DNA of 39,341 nt from Fretibacterium sp. (GTDB taxonomy: Bacteria; Synergistota; Synergistia; Synergistales; Aminobacteriaceae). The notes beneath the pieces are model-generated. The model was not told where the DNA came from, searched no databases, and was given only the letters and a program-made list of their open reading frames with translations. Made by a program: the position numbers and the translations under genes. This document shows, one piece after another, positions 15,295-24,313 of this stretch. Every line of letters begins with the position of its first letter. Position 1 is the stretch's first letter. Where the stretch lies: the NCBI GenBank assembly GCA_024681935.1, contig JAIKZX010000226.1:1-39341 (forward strand), read 5' to 3'.

Positions 15295-16760
15295 AGATAG
15301 GGATTGTCCTTCGGGTTCTTTCGCTCATCAGTCTGATTGTCTCCCTTTTCATGCTTCTGCCGCTGGGACTGGCACTCTGGGACGGCACGCCGGACGCCCG
15401 GGCCTTCGCCGTCTCCCTGGCCTGCGGGCTGCTGATAAGCCTCCTGCTGTCGCTGGGTGGAAAGAGAAAGCAGGAGCGGGGCGAGCTGGGCATTCGTGAG
15501 GCACTGGGAGTCGTGGCGCTGGCCTGGGCCATCGCCTCGGGCGTCGGGGCTCTGCCCTACTGGAGCTGCGGCGTGACCCCCAGCTACACCGACGCCTTCT
15601 TTGAGACCATGTCCGGCTTCACCACCACGGGAGCGACGATTCTTGAGAATATTGAGGCCGCCCCGCGGGGGGTCCTGCTCTGGCGCTCGCTGACGCACTG
15701 GCTGGGAGGTATGGGTATCATCGTCCTCAGCCTTGCGGTATTGCCCTTCCTTGGAATCGGCGGAATGGAGCTCTTCAAGACGGAGGTCCCCGGTGTGACC
15801 CAGGAGAAGCTCACACCCCGCCTTCAGCAGACGGCGCTCCTCCTCTGGGGTGTCTACGTCCTGCTGACGTTCATGGAGACGATCCTCCTGATGTTCGGCG
15901 GCATGAGCCTCTTTGACGCCTTTGCTCACTCCTGTTCCACCATCGCCACGGGAGGCTTCTCCACAAAGAATACCTCCATCGCCTGGTTCCACAGTGCGTA
16001 CATCGAGTGGGTTATCATCGTCTTCATGTTTGCCTCCGGAGTGAACTTCTCTTTGTATTTCCTCCTGTTCGCCCGGCAGTTCCGCAGCTTTCTCCGGGAC
16101 GAGGAGCTGCGCCTTTACGCCGGGATCGTGATAGGTTCGTCTCTGGCCATTACGGTATTTCTCCTGATAGGAAAGCTGGCCGTCGGATTTGAACCTGCGC
16201 TGCGCCGCTCCGCCTTCCACGTGGTGAGTATCATGACCACCACGGGCTTCATCACGGATGACTTTGACCTGTGGCCGGAGTTTGCCCGTTTCCTGTTCCT
16301 GCTCCTGATGGTTGTGGGGGCCTGTGGGGGATCCACGGGCGGAGGCTGCAAAGTGGTGCGCTTCCTTCTCCTTGGCCGCCAGCTTAAGGTCGAGACGCTC
16401 CGTCTGCTGCATCCCAGGGCTGTTATCAACGCGCGGCTTAACGGCCGCCCCGTCCCCCGGGGAATTATGGACTCCACCGTTGCTTTTCTGATGCTCTATG
16501 TTCTGCTGGTGACCACGAGCACGCTGATTGTGACAGCGTTTTCCATCTCCTGTCCCGGGCTGGACCTCCTGAGCGCCTTCTCCGGGACCATCACCTGCCT
16601 CAGCAACGTGGGGCCCGGCCTGAACACCCTGGGGGCTGTCGAGAACTTTGCGTGGCTACCGGCGGAGGTTAAATGGCTGTTCTCCTTCCTCATGCTGGCG
16701 GGACGGCTGGAGCTTTTTTCCGTGATATTGTTGTTTTTGCCGGGAACATGGGCCCGCTAA
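15291..16760 (+). CDS. trkH: TrkH-type potassium uptake channel subunit
   Basis: TrkH (489 residues) is an integral membrane protein with four pore repeats. The filter-like sequences can be seen in order: 'SGFTTTGATI' (about 109-118), 'STIATGGFST', 'SIMTTTGFIT' and 'TCLSNVGPGLN'. The second ends in a typical aromatic plus 'STKNTS' and the fourth uses the usual NVGPG. The gene directly follows trkA with a 4-base overlap, giving a complete K+ uptake system. The Trk system imports K+ driven by membrane potential and/or ion gradients. A weak hairpin without T-run (16767-16787) follows the stop. Confidence 0.95.
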   Translation: MKIGIVLRVLSLISLIVSLFMLLPLGLALWDGTPDARAFAVSLACGLLISLLLSLGGKRKQERGELGIREALGVVALAWAIASGVGALPYWSCGVTPSYTDAFFETMSGFTTTGATILENIEAAPRGVLLWRSLTHWLGGMGIIVLSLAVLPFLGIGGMELFKTEVPGVTQEKLTPRLQQTALLLWGVYVLLTFMETILLMFGGMSLFDAFAHSCSTIATGGFSTKNTSIAWFHSAYIEWVIIVFMFASGVNFSLYFLLFARQFRSFLRDEELRLYAGIVIGSSLAITVFLLIGKLAVGFEPALRRSAFHVVSIMTTTGFITDDFDLWPEFARFLFLLLMVVGACGGSTGGGCKVVRFLLLGRQLKVETLRLLHPRAVINARLNGRPVPRGIMDSTVAFLMLYVLLVTTSTLIVTAFSISCPGLDLLSAFSGTITCLSNVGPGLNTLGAVENFAWLPAEVKWLFSFLMLAGRLELFSVILLFLPGTWAR

Positions 16761-16912
16761 AACCCCGACCGCGCCAAATGGCGGGTCTGGTAAAATAAGG
16801 GGACTGTAGAGGAACTACTCAAGCTGGGCTCAGCGTCCGGCTCCTGGAGGTTGACATAAAGTGAACGGGAGAAAAGACAAAACAGCGCTGACATGGAGGA
16901 GGCAGCAGTCCT

Positions 16913-18490
16913 ATGGATTATGAGTCCAAGCCTTTTGATGTAAATGAGCCCGCTGAAAACCCCGCTCCATCGGGGCAGCACTGCAGGGTTTCCATCCGCC
17001 TTCAGGTCACGGCCTTCTTCAGCGGGGCGGCCGTCATGGTGATGGAACTCACCGGTTCGCGTCTGGTCGCGCCGTTCTTCGGCACGTCTCTGATTGTCTG
17101 GACAGCCCTCATTGGCGTGATGATGACCAGCCTGTGCCTTGGAAACTGGCTTGGGGGAAATATGGCGGACCGGCGGCCGGAGGGGCGCGTCCTGGGACGC
17201 ATACTTCTTCTCGCGGCCCTTATCACGGGGCTCACGGCCTTTGCCGGCAACGCCATTCTTACGCTGCTGGCCGATCTCCCGATGAACCTCTACGTGGCCT
17301 CGGTCCTGGCCGCGCTGATTATCTTTACTCCGGCAAGCCTCCTGTTGGGGATGGTCTCGCCCTTCATCGTCCGCCTCGCGCTGAAAGATGTGGGGTCCTC
17401 CGGCGTCACTGTGGGACGCCTCACGGCTCTGGGCTCGGCAGGCAGCATCCTCGGCACGTTCCTGGGCGGTTTCGTCCTCATCTCGCTCTTCCCCTCCGGG
17501 GTGATTCTGATGATATTGTCGGTCACCCTTGCGATGCTCTCCTTCCTGATCTACACGGCGGCGTGGCGGGGGGCTCTGATGATGACGCTCTGCCTGGGCT
17601 GGTCAGCGTACACGGCGTGGAACTACGGTCTGCCCATGGCTCCCGTTGGCGAGCAGATCGATACGGCGTACAACCACATCTCCATCGTGGAGAGCAACAT
17701 GGAGGACGGGCGGCGCATCCGCATCATGATGACGGACCCAAAGGGCGCCCAGTCCCTGATGTACACGGACAATCCCACGGAACTGGTGAGCGACTACACA
17801 AAGTTTTACGACCTTGCCTTTCACTACAAGCCCGGCGCGAAGAAGATCCTGATGCTTGGGGGGGGTGGCTACTGCGTACCGCGCCACGTTCTGTCCGAAC
17901 GGAACGTGTCCTTTGACGTGGTGGAGCTGGACCCCGGTGTGACGGAGGCCGCGCGCCGCTATTTTGAGCTGAAGGAGAGCCCCAACCTCCGCGTCTTCCA
18001 CGAGGATGCGCGGACGTTCCTGAACCGGGCCGCCCGCGACGGACTGGGCCCCTATGATGCGGTGTTTATGGACGTATTCGGCTCCTGGTACTCCATCCCC
18101 TTCCAGCTCACCACGGTGGAGACGGCCCAGCGTCTCCGCGGGCTGATGGCCCCGGACGGGGTGCTGATCTCCAACATTATCGCGTCGCTGTACGGTCCGC
18201 GAAGCGGCGTTTTCCACGGCATCTACTCCGCGTTTTCCAGGGTCTTTCCGCGAATGCTGATCTTCCCGGCCTCGGCCCCGGAGGAACGTTATGCCTACGC
18301 CCTGCAAAACCTCATGCTGGTTGCCCTTCCCTCGGAGAAGATGCCTCCGGCGCCGGCTGCCCCGGATCCGAACATCGCGAGGCTCCTTGTTCATCAGTGG
18401 CTGGAGCCCTTCACCCCAGACCCCGGAATTCCGGCCTTTACCGACGCGTTTGCCCCGGTGGAACGCTATGCCCTCGTTTTGCCCCAGTGA
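16913..18490 (+). CDS. Membrane-fused spermidine-synthase-like protein
   Basis: This 525-residue protein has about seven N-terminal membrane segments (residues 28-245) and a soluble C-terminal domain of the spermidine/spermine synthase fold. The SAM-binding motif I is 'KILMLGGGGYCVPRHV', motif II 'FDVVELDPGVTEAARRYF', then 'VFHEDARTFL' and 'YDAVFMDVFGS'. Fusions like this are common in bacteria, but aminopropyl transfer is demonstrated for few of them, and the substrate here cannot be told. The ATG follows GGAGGAG at 11 bases. A 20-codon GTG frame (16861-16923) with its own GGAGG overlaps the start. It precedes the O-antigen-ligase-like gene and the secretion cluster by 21 bases. Confidence 0.85.
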   Translation: MDYESKPFDVNEPAENPAPSGQHCRVSIRLQVTAFFSGAAVMVMELTGSRLVAPFFGTSLIVWTALIGVMMTSLCLGNWLGGNMADRRPEGRVLGRILLLAALITGLTAFAGNAILTLLADLPMNLYVASVLAALIIFTPASLLLGMVSPFIVRLALKDVGSSGVTVGRLTALGSAGSILGTFLGGFVLISLFPSGVILMILSVTLAMLSFLIYTAAWRGALMMTLCLGWSAYTAWNYGLPMAPVGEQIDTAYNHISIVESNMEDGRRIRIMMTDPKGAQSLMYTDNPTELVSDYTKFYDLAFHYKPGAKKILMLGGGGYCVPRHVLSERNVSFDVVELDPGVTEAARRYFELKESPNLRVFHEDARTFLNRAARDGLGPYDAVFMDVFGSWYSIPFQLTTVETAQRLRGLMAPDGVLISNIIASLYGPRSGVFHGIYSAFSRVFPRMLIFPASAPEERYAYALQNLMLVALPSEKMPPAPAAPDPNIARLLVHQWLEPFTPDPGIPAFTDAFAPVERYALVLPQ

Positions 18491-18511
18491 TTTTTAAAGG
18501 GGGTGTCCTGG

Positions 18512-20476
18512 TTGAAAAATCTGAAGAGCATAAAACTGAAAAACGGGCCTGCGACGAGGATTGAGCTTAAAGAGGAGCCGCTGGTCCCATGGTCTATTCT
18601 GCTTCCCCTGTGGTGTGTGGCCCTGGTGCTTCCCAACCTGGTTTACTCTGGCGTGCTCTTTGCCGACACGCTGCACATCCTCAAGTGGACGGTGGCGGGG
18701 GCCCCTGTGGCCCTTGCAGTTTTCGCGGCGGGGCTGCGGCTGATCCGGTTCGGGCGTGAGATTGAGCTTAAAATCGACATCTTTGGAGTCCTTTGGGGCC
18801 TGCTGCTGGCCTACTGTGTGCTTCAGCCCCTGTGGGTGGATGTCTCCTCCATGACGGGCCTGATTCATGAGATGGTCTGTTTCGCCGCGGTATGGGTTTT
18901 CTATGTCCTCACCACCAACTCCTTCTCTGACCGGGGACTGAGGATTATCCTGTGGCTGGCAAACATCAACGGGGCAATCAATGTCGTCTTCGCCGAGCTC
19001 CAGATCCGCAACATGAACGATCTTGCCTTCCTCAGGGGGACGCCCTTTGAGTTCCTGTGCCCCTGGAGCAATGTCATTCTGCCGACGCCGGGCAACTACA
19101 TCGGCAACACCGCCCAGCAGAACATGTTTGGGCTCTGGATGGCTATCTGCGTCATGAGCTCCATCTATCTGTTCATCGCTTATGCCCTGGCTGAGGGTGG
19201 CAAAAAACGCCCCCTGTGGATGACGGTCCTGAACCTGTTCCTGATGACGGTCAACAGCTGGGGGCTGTGGAACAGCACCAGCCGGTCCGCCCTCCTCTCC
19301 CTTTTCACAGGGCTCTTTGTCCTTGCAGTGGTGACGGCAATGCGCTACGGGCGCGCCTATATCCGGCGGCTCAGCGCGGTTCTGCTGATCTTTGTCGTTG
19401 TGGTGGCAGGGATATCGCTCTACGGCAGGGCCGGTGACCTTCTCTTTAAACTTAAGGACGACCTGATTGACAACGTCGCCACAATCGGCAACCGGGTGGG
19501 AATATGGACCACCTCCGCCGCGATGTTCAGGGAACACCCCATGGGTGTGGGGGTGGGGCAGTACAAGTGGCACTATCTGGAGGCCCAGCGGGAGGCGTTT
19601 AAGACCGTCAAAGAGCCCTGGTATCACTGGCAGTACACACACTGGGCCCACAACGAGTATCTGCAGTGGTTCTGCGAGACGGGCTGGGCCGGAGGGATTC
19701 TGCTGGTGCTGATGCATGTCCTCTGGCTTGCGGCTGTGATCCGGGGGTTGTGGCGGTCTGTCCGTTCCAGGGAGGGAGGGGTCTCCCCCACGGCGATCTG
19801 GGGCTGTGCTCTGGTGATGCTCATCTCCTTTGACGCTTTCTGGACCCGGCCCTTCCACCGTATTGAAAACATCCTGTGGCTGGCCCTGGCCTTTGCCCTC
19901 ACAAACCGGGAGTTCCTGTCGGCTCGGGAGTGGCGGATCAACTCCGGAAACCTCTTTTCCCGTCTGATGGGCGTTGTCCTTGTGTGCGGCGGGGTGGCGG
20001 CTCTCGTCTACCTCTGGAGCGGCATTGAGGGGAACATGCTGCTGCGCAAGGCCCTCAATACGGATAACGCCCAGCTTCAGCGCTACTACCTTGAGCAGGC
20101 GGTCAGACACCCCATCGTGCGGGAGGACGTCCGGAAAAATCTGGGCTACCATTACCTCCAGGTGGGGGATCAGCTTCACGATATGGAGACGATGGGGAAA
20201 GGCTTCAACATGCTGTGGGATCACTTCCGGCATGAGCCCCACTCCGAGGATATGAGCAAGCTTCTGCACTGGGCTCAGCGCTTCCAGGTGGAGCATGTCA
20301 TCCGTGAGCTGGCGAGTTACCTCAAGCCGGGGACCTATCATCTTGCGCGCCGGCCCGGGACAGACGCTCAGGGCAACGCGGTGAGTGCCCTTGTGCTGCT
20401 CAACGGACCGGCTCCCGAACCGGCGCCTGAACCGGAGTCCGGGGGGAGCAAAGGGGTTCTTTCCCCTGAGGCTTAG
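18512..20476 (+). CDS. O-antigen ligase / PglL-like O-oligosaccharyltransferase family protein
   Basis: This 654-residue protein has about eleven membrane segments and the Wzy_C family marks: 'GNTAQQNMFGLW', the 'NSTSRSALLSLFTG' Ser-Arg motif, 'GVGVGQYKW' and 'HWAHNEYLQWFCETG' in the large periplasmic loop. The C-terminal 160 residues after the last membrane segment are helical and TPR-like. In this family WaaL, Wzy and PglL differ in acceptor. The position just before the pseudopilin genes favours glycosylation of pilin-like proteins, but that is inference from context only. The start was set at a TTG eight bases after GGGGG. A GTG three codons upstream directly abuts the same site and would add MSW. 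Confidence 0.8.
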   Translation: MKNLKSIKLKNGPATRIELKEEPLVPWSILLPLWCVALVLPNLVYSGVLFADTLHILKWTVAGAPVALAVFAAGLRLIRFGREIELKIDIFGVLWGLLLAYCVLQPLWVDVSSMTGLIHEMVCFAAVWVFYVLTTNSFSDRGLRIILWLANINGAINVVFAELQIRNMNDLAFLRGTPFEFLCPWSNVILPTPGNYIGNTAQQNMFGLWMAICVMSSIYLFIAYALAEGGKKRPLWMTVLNLFLMTVNSWGLWNSTSRSALLSLFTGLFVLAVVTAMRYGRAYIRRLSAVLLIFVVVVAGISLYGRAGDLLFKLKDDLIDNVATIGNRVGIWTTSAAMFREHPMGVGVGQYKWHYLEAQREAFKTVKEPWYHWQYTHWAHNEYLQWFCETGWAGGILLVLMHVLWLAAVIRGLWRSVRSREGGVSPTAIWGCALVMLISFDAFWTRPFHRIENILWLALAFALTNREFLSAREWRINSGNLFSRLMGVVLVCGGVAALVYLWSGIEGNMLLRKALNTDNAQLQRYYLEQAVRHPIVREDVRKNLGYHYLQVGDQLHDMETMGKGFNMLWDHFRHEPHSEDMSKLLHWAQRFQVEHVIRELASYLKPGTYHLARRPGTDAQGNAVSALVLLNGPAPEPAPEPESGGSKGVLSPEA

Positions 20477-20485
20477 TCAGGTGTG

Positions 20486-21097
20486 ATGCGTCGCCGGGCC
20501 GGCTTTACCCTCATTGAGATTCTCATCGCGGTGATGCTGACGGGGATGGTGACGTCCCTGGCGCTGGCTCCCGTGGTGGTGATGGTGCGGCGGGTGGTGG
20601 AGATTCAAAGCAGCACATCCGGCACGCTGGCTTTGTCCCGTGCGCTGTCTTTCATTGGACGGGACGTGGCGGGAGCCGCGCGTCTTACGAAACAGGCTGT
20701 GCGGGTGGTGGATCACCAGATCTTCGGCAGCCGGGAGGACGACACCCTGATTGTCATGACCACCGCCACAACGCGCCAGCAAATGCCTGCGGCGACTGTT
20801 GCCTACAGAATCGAACAGGGGGGCAGCCTGAGGGGCAACGTGCTTCCGGGCCTTTACCGGTGGATTTTGCCGGGGAAGCAGCCGGAGGAGGTTGAGCCTG
20901 AGAAGCTGAGAGGCGAGGACGGACAGCTGGTTTTGCCCGGCGTGACGGCTTTCAGTGTGGAGGTCCCCAACGGGAAAAAGGGCAGGGACAGGGAGAAGGA
21001 ATACCAGGGAGCTCTTCCGGCGGGGCTGGCCGTTGCCCTGACTCGCGGAAAGGATAAGGAGGCGGAGACACTTGAGGAGATCATCGTCTCCCCGTAG
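20486..21097 (+). CDS. gspJ: Type II secretion minor pseudopilin GspJ
   Basis: The 203-residue protein has a class III prepilin signal (MRRRAG, cleavage before FTLIEILIAV, Glu5 present), a hydrophobic N-terminal helix and a C-terminal beta-rich domain. Its position directly before gspK and its length of about 200 residues identify it as GspJ rather than GspH or GspI. It would form the pseudopilus tip with GspI and GspK. A GTG sits just before the ATG and could also serve as start. The ribosome-binding site is weak (AGG four to six bases before). Translation probably depends on the preceding gene, whose stop lies nine bases upstream. Its 3' end overlaps gspK by 26 bases. Confidence 0.8.
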   Translation: MRRRAGFTLIEILIAVMLTGMVTSLALAPVVVMVRRVVEIQSSTSGTLALSRALSFIGRDVAGAARLTKQAVRVVDHQIFGSREDDTLIVMTTATTRQQMPAATVAYRIEQGGSLRGNVLPGLYRWILPGKQPEEVEPEKLRGEDGQLVLPGVTAFSVEVPNGKKGRDREKEYQGALPAGLAVALTRGKDKEAETLEEIIVSP

Positions 21098-21995
21098 CCG
21101 GGGACGGCGGGGCTTCGTACTGGTGTCGGTGCTGATGCTGGGGGTGCTCCTCATCGCCTGCGCCACGGCCTTCACCTGGTTTGTCCGCACTCAGATCCGG
21201 GGCGTCCTCCGGGAGCGGGTAGCCCTCACGAACCGAAGCATGGCCGTGCTTATTGTGGACGCGGCCATCGGCATTATCGATGAGGTCTCCGACCGTTCGA
21301 AGGGCGACAGTCCCATTCAGGATTGGTTCAAGCCGTTTCTGTTCCCCGCAGACGATCTGGGGCTTTGGGCGGTGCAGGTCATGCCGCTGGACGACAAACT
21401 CCCCATCCGGAACCTCTTTCTGCCGGACGGAAACACGCTGAGAATGGAGCTGCGCGCCCCGTGGGAGGATATGTGGGATGCGCTGGGGCACAGGGAACTT
21501 GCCGTGCCGGTGCTGGACTTTATGGACAAGGACGGGAAAGCCCGCGTTGGCGGACTGGAACGTGAGGAGTTTCTCAACCGTCCCCCTCTGGACCTCTCGG
21601 AACTTCTGGTGATGCAGGAGATCACGCCGGAGATTTTCCACGGGGAGGCAGGCCGTCTGGGCATAGAGAAATATTGCACGCTCTTTAGTGACGGAAAGGT
21701 CAATCTCAACGTGGCGCCACCGGAGGTGCTGGAACTTCTGCCCGGGCTGGATGACGTCCAGGTGAGCCGTCTCATCGCGTACCGGGCAGAGAAGGCGCTG
21801 GGAAGCTTTGAGGATCTTCAGGCGGTTCCCGGCCTGTCACCGAGGACTGCGACGCAGCTTACGAATCTTGCGGGCTTCAAGAGCCGCTATTTTTCAGTCC
21901 GAATCGAGTTTTTGGACGAGTCTCCGGGGGGGACGTCATTTCAAATTATATTTGACCGGACGGAGAAAAAAATCGTCCGCTGGGAGGAGTCCTGA
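21072..21995 (+). CDS. gspK: Type II secretion minor pseudopilin GspK
   Basis: This 307-residue protein carries a basic leader ending RGRRG before FVLVSVLMLGVLL. As usual for GspK, the Glu at position 5 of the mature helix is missing. The large domain includes 'DGKVNLNVAPPEVLELLPGL' and two helix-hairpin-like segments ('RLIAYRAEKALGSFEDLQAVPGLSPRTATQL') typical of the T2SSK family. GspK caps the pseudopilus tip with GspI and GspJ. The start is a TTG with AAGGAGG nine bases before it, inside the end of gspJ. The two genes are therefore translationally coupled. Confidence 0.9.
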   Translation: MRRSSSPRSRGRRGFVLVSVLMLGVLLIACATAFTWFVRTQIRGVLRERVALTNRSMAVLIVDAAIGIIDEVSDRSKGDSPIQDWFKPFLFPADDLGLWAVQVMPLDDKLPIRNLFLPDGNTLRMELRAPWEDMWDALGHRELAVPVLDFMDKDGKARVGGLEREEFLNRPPLDLSELLVMQEITPEIFHGEAGRLGIEKYCTLFSDGKVNLNVAPPEVLELLPGLDDVQVSRLIAYRAEKALGSFEDLQAVPGLSPRTATQLTNLAGFKSRYFSVRIEFLDESPGGTSFQIIFDRTEKKIVRWEES

Positions 21996-21997
21996 GG

Positions 21998-23191
21998 GTG
22001 CCGTTGAATTTAGGTTTTCTTAAAAGGGGAGGCTCCGATTTTGAGAACGTGGCGTTCCGCCGCGTGAATGGGCAAGATATCCGGTTCACTGGTTCCGGCC
22101 GGCGGATTGTTACGCTTGTCCCCATGCGCTCGCTCTCTCTGGACGTCTTCTCCTTTCCCTTCTCGAACGCGGCGAAGGTGCGCGAGGCTCTGAGGCTTCA
22201 GGTGCTGCCCTACGCCGCGGCGGGTACGGTGGAGATATTTCCCGTGATCCTTGAGAGGACAGGACGGGGGGCCAGCGGAGTGACCTGGTATGTCTCGCCG
22301 GAGGAACTGGCCGCCCTGCCGGAGGAGACAGGGAGCGGCGGGCTGGTCTGGCCTGCGCCTCTGCCTCTGGCCTCTTCCGTGGAGGGGACGGGCGTCACCC
22401 TGTGGAAAGATGAGGATAATCTCTGCTCCATCCTGTGGCAGGACTATAAGCCTGTGCTGACCCGATGGCGTCCCGGAAGCCGTTCTCTGAAGGGGAAAGG
22501 CGCCACGCCGGAATCTGAGATGGCGTGGTTCGATGCCTATTGCAGGGGGCAGGGACTGGAACGGGGAAATTCCTTCGTCCTTGATGCGACGGACCCGGAG
22601 GCCTTTGCCTCTGTGGGGACCATCACCCGGGAGAGTCTGGAACACAGCCCGTGGCTGAGGTCCGTGAACCTGTCGCGCAGGGCCCTTGAGGGGGCGATGG
22701 GGCTTGAGCGCAGTGTGCGGCTCCTGACCCGCGCAGCGTGCTGGGTCCTCCTGATGGGGGGGCTGGTGCTGGCAGGAAGCCTGCTGCGCCTGAACCAGCT
22801 TCAGAACAAGACAGAAGAGGTTCGGGGACGGTCTGAGGCCCTCTATCGGGAGGTTTTCGACTCCACCCATACGGGCCGTATCGGGAACCCTGTCTCCCTG
22901 GCCCGGGACAGGATTGCCGCGCTTCAGGGCGGCGTCTCCGAGGGGCGTGGACTGGACGCCGCCCTGGCGGACCTGGGCGAGGTTTTTGCGGAGAATCCCA
23001 ACCTGGATGTCGCAGTGGACGTTCTGCGCTATAATGCGGAGGGGCTGGACTTTACGGGTTCGGCCCCGGACATGAGCACGGTCCTCACCTTCCGCAAGGC
23101 GTGGGAGGGACGGGCCAGCCTGTCACAGCTTGACAACACGCAGAGCGTCTCCGGCGTAGGGTACCGGTTTGACCTCCGCGTCCGGTGGTGA
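21998..23191 (+). CDS. gspL: Type II secretion inner-membrane platform protein GspL
   Basis: The 397-residue protein has an N-terminal cytoplasmic actin-like region (about 1-235, with 'SLDVFSFPFSNAAKVREALRLQ' similar to GspL/PilM-type starts), one membrane segment (about 246-263) and a periplasmic ferredoxin-like domain. GspL recruits the GspE ATPase to the membrane and pairs with GspM. Sequence conservation in this family is low, so the call leans on architecture and position between gspK and gspM. The start is GTG, with GGGAGGAG nine bases before it, three bases after the gspK stop region. Confidence 0.82.
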   Translation: MPLNLGFLKRGGSDFENVAFRRVNGQDIRFTGSGRRIVTLVPMRSLSLDVFSFPFSNAAKVREALRLQVLPYAAAGTVEIFPVILERTGRGASGVTWYVSPEELAALPEETGSGGLVWPAPLPLASSVEGTGVTLWKDEDNLCSILWQDYKPVLTRWRPGSRSLKGKGATPESEMAWFDAYCRGQGLERGNSFVLDATDPEAFASVGTITRESLEHSPWLRSVNLSRRALEGAMGLERSVRLLTRAACWVLLMGGLVLAGSLLRLNQLQNKTEEVRGRSEALYREVFDSTHTGRIGNPVSLARDRIAALQGGVSEGRGLDAALADLGEVFAENPNLDVAVDVLRYNAEGLDFTGSAPDMSTVLTFRKAWEGRASLSQLDNTQSVSGVGYRFDLRVRW

Positions 23192-23204
23192 GGAGGGGGT
23201 CATC

Positions 23205-23723
23205 TTGAGCTTCAATCTGAGCAACGCAAGGTCCGTTCTTCAGGGGGAAATCCCTGGTTCGGTGCGTTTTCTGGCCGCCGCGCTGCTGGCGCTGGGGGTC
23301 TGGGCCGGCGTCTCGCTGGTGTCAGACCAGGCCGAATCCGCCGGGGCGGCGCTTGCGGTTCAGGAAGGGCGTTTCCGCACGCTCTCCATGCTGGCTGCGG
23401 AGTACCGGGCTCTGGCTCCCGGGGCTAAGACGGCGATGGGCGATGTGGACGTCCCGTCGGTCTTCGCCCAGGTCTCAGAGCGAATGGGGCTGGGCAGCCG
23501 TGTCAACCGTATCTCACCTGACGGCCGCAACCAGTCCGTGGAGATCAACCGCCTCTATGCCGAGGAGTTGACGGAGCTGGAAAAGCAGCTCGCCGCACGG
23601 GGGGTGCGTTTCCTCTCCGCTGAGATACGGGCCCTGCCCGCCGGTGACGAGAGGCTCCTCACGGTTTCCGCCATCATCGGCCCTGTGCAGGAGGGGCCCC
23701 AGATGGGAGAGGGGCGCCGATGA
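23205..23723 (+). CDS. gspM: Type II secretion protein GspM-like
   Basis: This is a 172-residue protein with a short cytoplasmic N-terminus, one membrane segment (about 20-40), a coiled region and a small ferredoxin-like C-terminal domain ('VNRISPDGRNQSVEINRL'), all matching GspM in layout. GspM partners GspL in the inner-membrane platform. The start was set at a TTG five to six bases after AGGAGGGGG. An upstream in-frame start would sit inside gspL and lacks a site. It overlaps gspN by four bases (ATGA). Family similarity is weak, so the identification rests mostly on size, topology and gene order. Confidence 0.72.
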   Translation: MSFNLSNARSVLQGEIPGSVRFLAAALLALGVWAGVSLVSDQAESAGAALAVQEGRFRTLSMLAAEYRALAPGAKTAMGDVDVPSVFAQVSERMGLGSRVNRISPDGRNQSVEINRLYAEELTELEKQLAARGVRFLSAEIRALPAGDERLLTVSAIIGPVQEGPQMGEGRR

Positions 23724-24313
23724 AGAGAACTTTTCTTTTTATCCTGAGGACGCTTCTGCTCCTTGTGGGGTTCTGCGCGGCGCTGTGGGTCTTTCTGCCC
23801 TGGCGCGAAGTGGGGACGGCGGCGGTGTCCCTGGGCGGCGGCCTGCTGGAGAAGCAGGGAATACGGCTCAACTGCCTGGATGTGGAGGGTGTGGAGGGAG
23901 GCTTCACGATAAACGGGCTCTCGGTGAGGGGTTTTGTGAACCTCTCCTTTGCCTCCGTTACCCTGCGTCCGCAGCTTCTGGCCAGCCTGATGAGCCTTAC
24001 CCCGGTCTGCGAGGTGGCTTTCCGCGGGGGCTCGATGACGATGGGGCAGAAGCTGATCCTGGGCGACGGGGGATTTCTCCTGACGGCCTCGCCGAATGAG
24101 GTGCTGCTGGAGGGGCTTCACTCGGACGGGGATTTTGCGCTGGACGGCTTCCTGGCGATAGATCCGGCCCGGATGAAGATTAGGCGTGCGGAGACCGCAG
24201 TGAGGGTGCCGCCGTCCTTTGAGGAGAACATGAACACGCTCAGGAGTTTCCTGCCTCTCGTCAAGGAGGGGAACGGAAACTGGTTTTTGCGCCGCCAGGA
24301 GGGGGCGAATTAG
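23720..24313 (+). CDS. gspN: Type II secretion protein GspN-like
   Basis: The 197-residue protein has an N-terminal membrane anchor (about 6-26, 'FILRTLLLLVGFCAALWVFLPW') and a beta-rich periplasmic domain. It includes 'LPWREV', 'GIRLNCLDVEGVEGGFTINGLSVRG' and 'FASVTLRPQLLASL', a pattern shared with GspN/AsmA-like proteins. GspN is an accessory part of type II secretion and is not always essential. The ATG overlaps the gspM stop (ATGA) and the gene ends immediately before the gspC start. Position between gspM and gspC supports the call. Confidence 0.72.
   Translation: MKRTFLFILRTLLLLVGFCAALWVFLPWREVGTAAVSLGGGLLEKQGIRLNCLDVEGVEGGFTINGLSVRGFVNLSFASVTLRPQLLASLMSLTPVCEVAFRGGSMTMGQKLILGDGGFLLTASPNEVLLEGLHSDGDFALDGFLAIDPARMKIRRAETAVRVPPSFEENMNTLRSFLPLVKEGNGNWFLRRQEGAN

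Noticed and set aside
16851-16879. Consensus TTGACA upstream of the spermidine-synthase-like gene
   Set aside because: No acceptable -10 occurs at 16-18 bases (AAGACA and neighbours), so a promoter is not supported.
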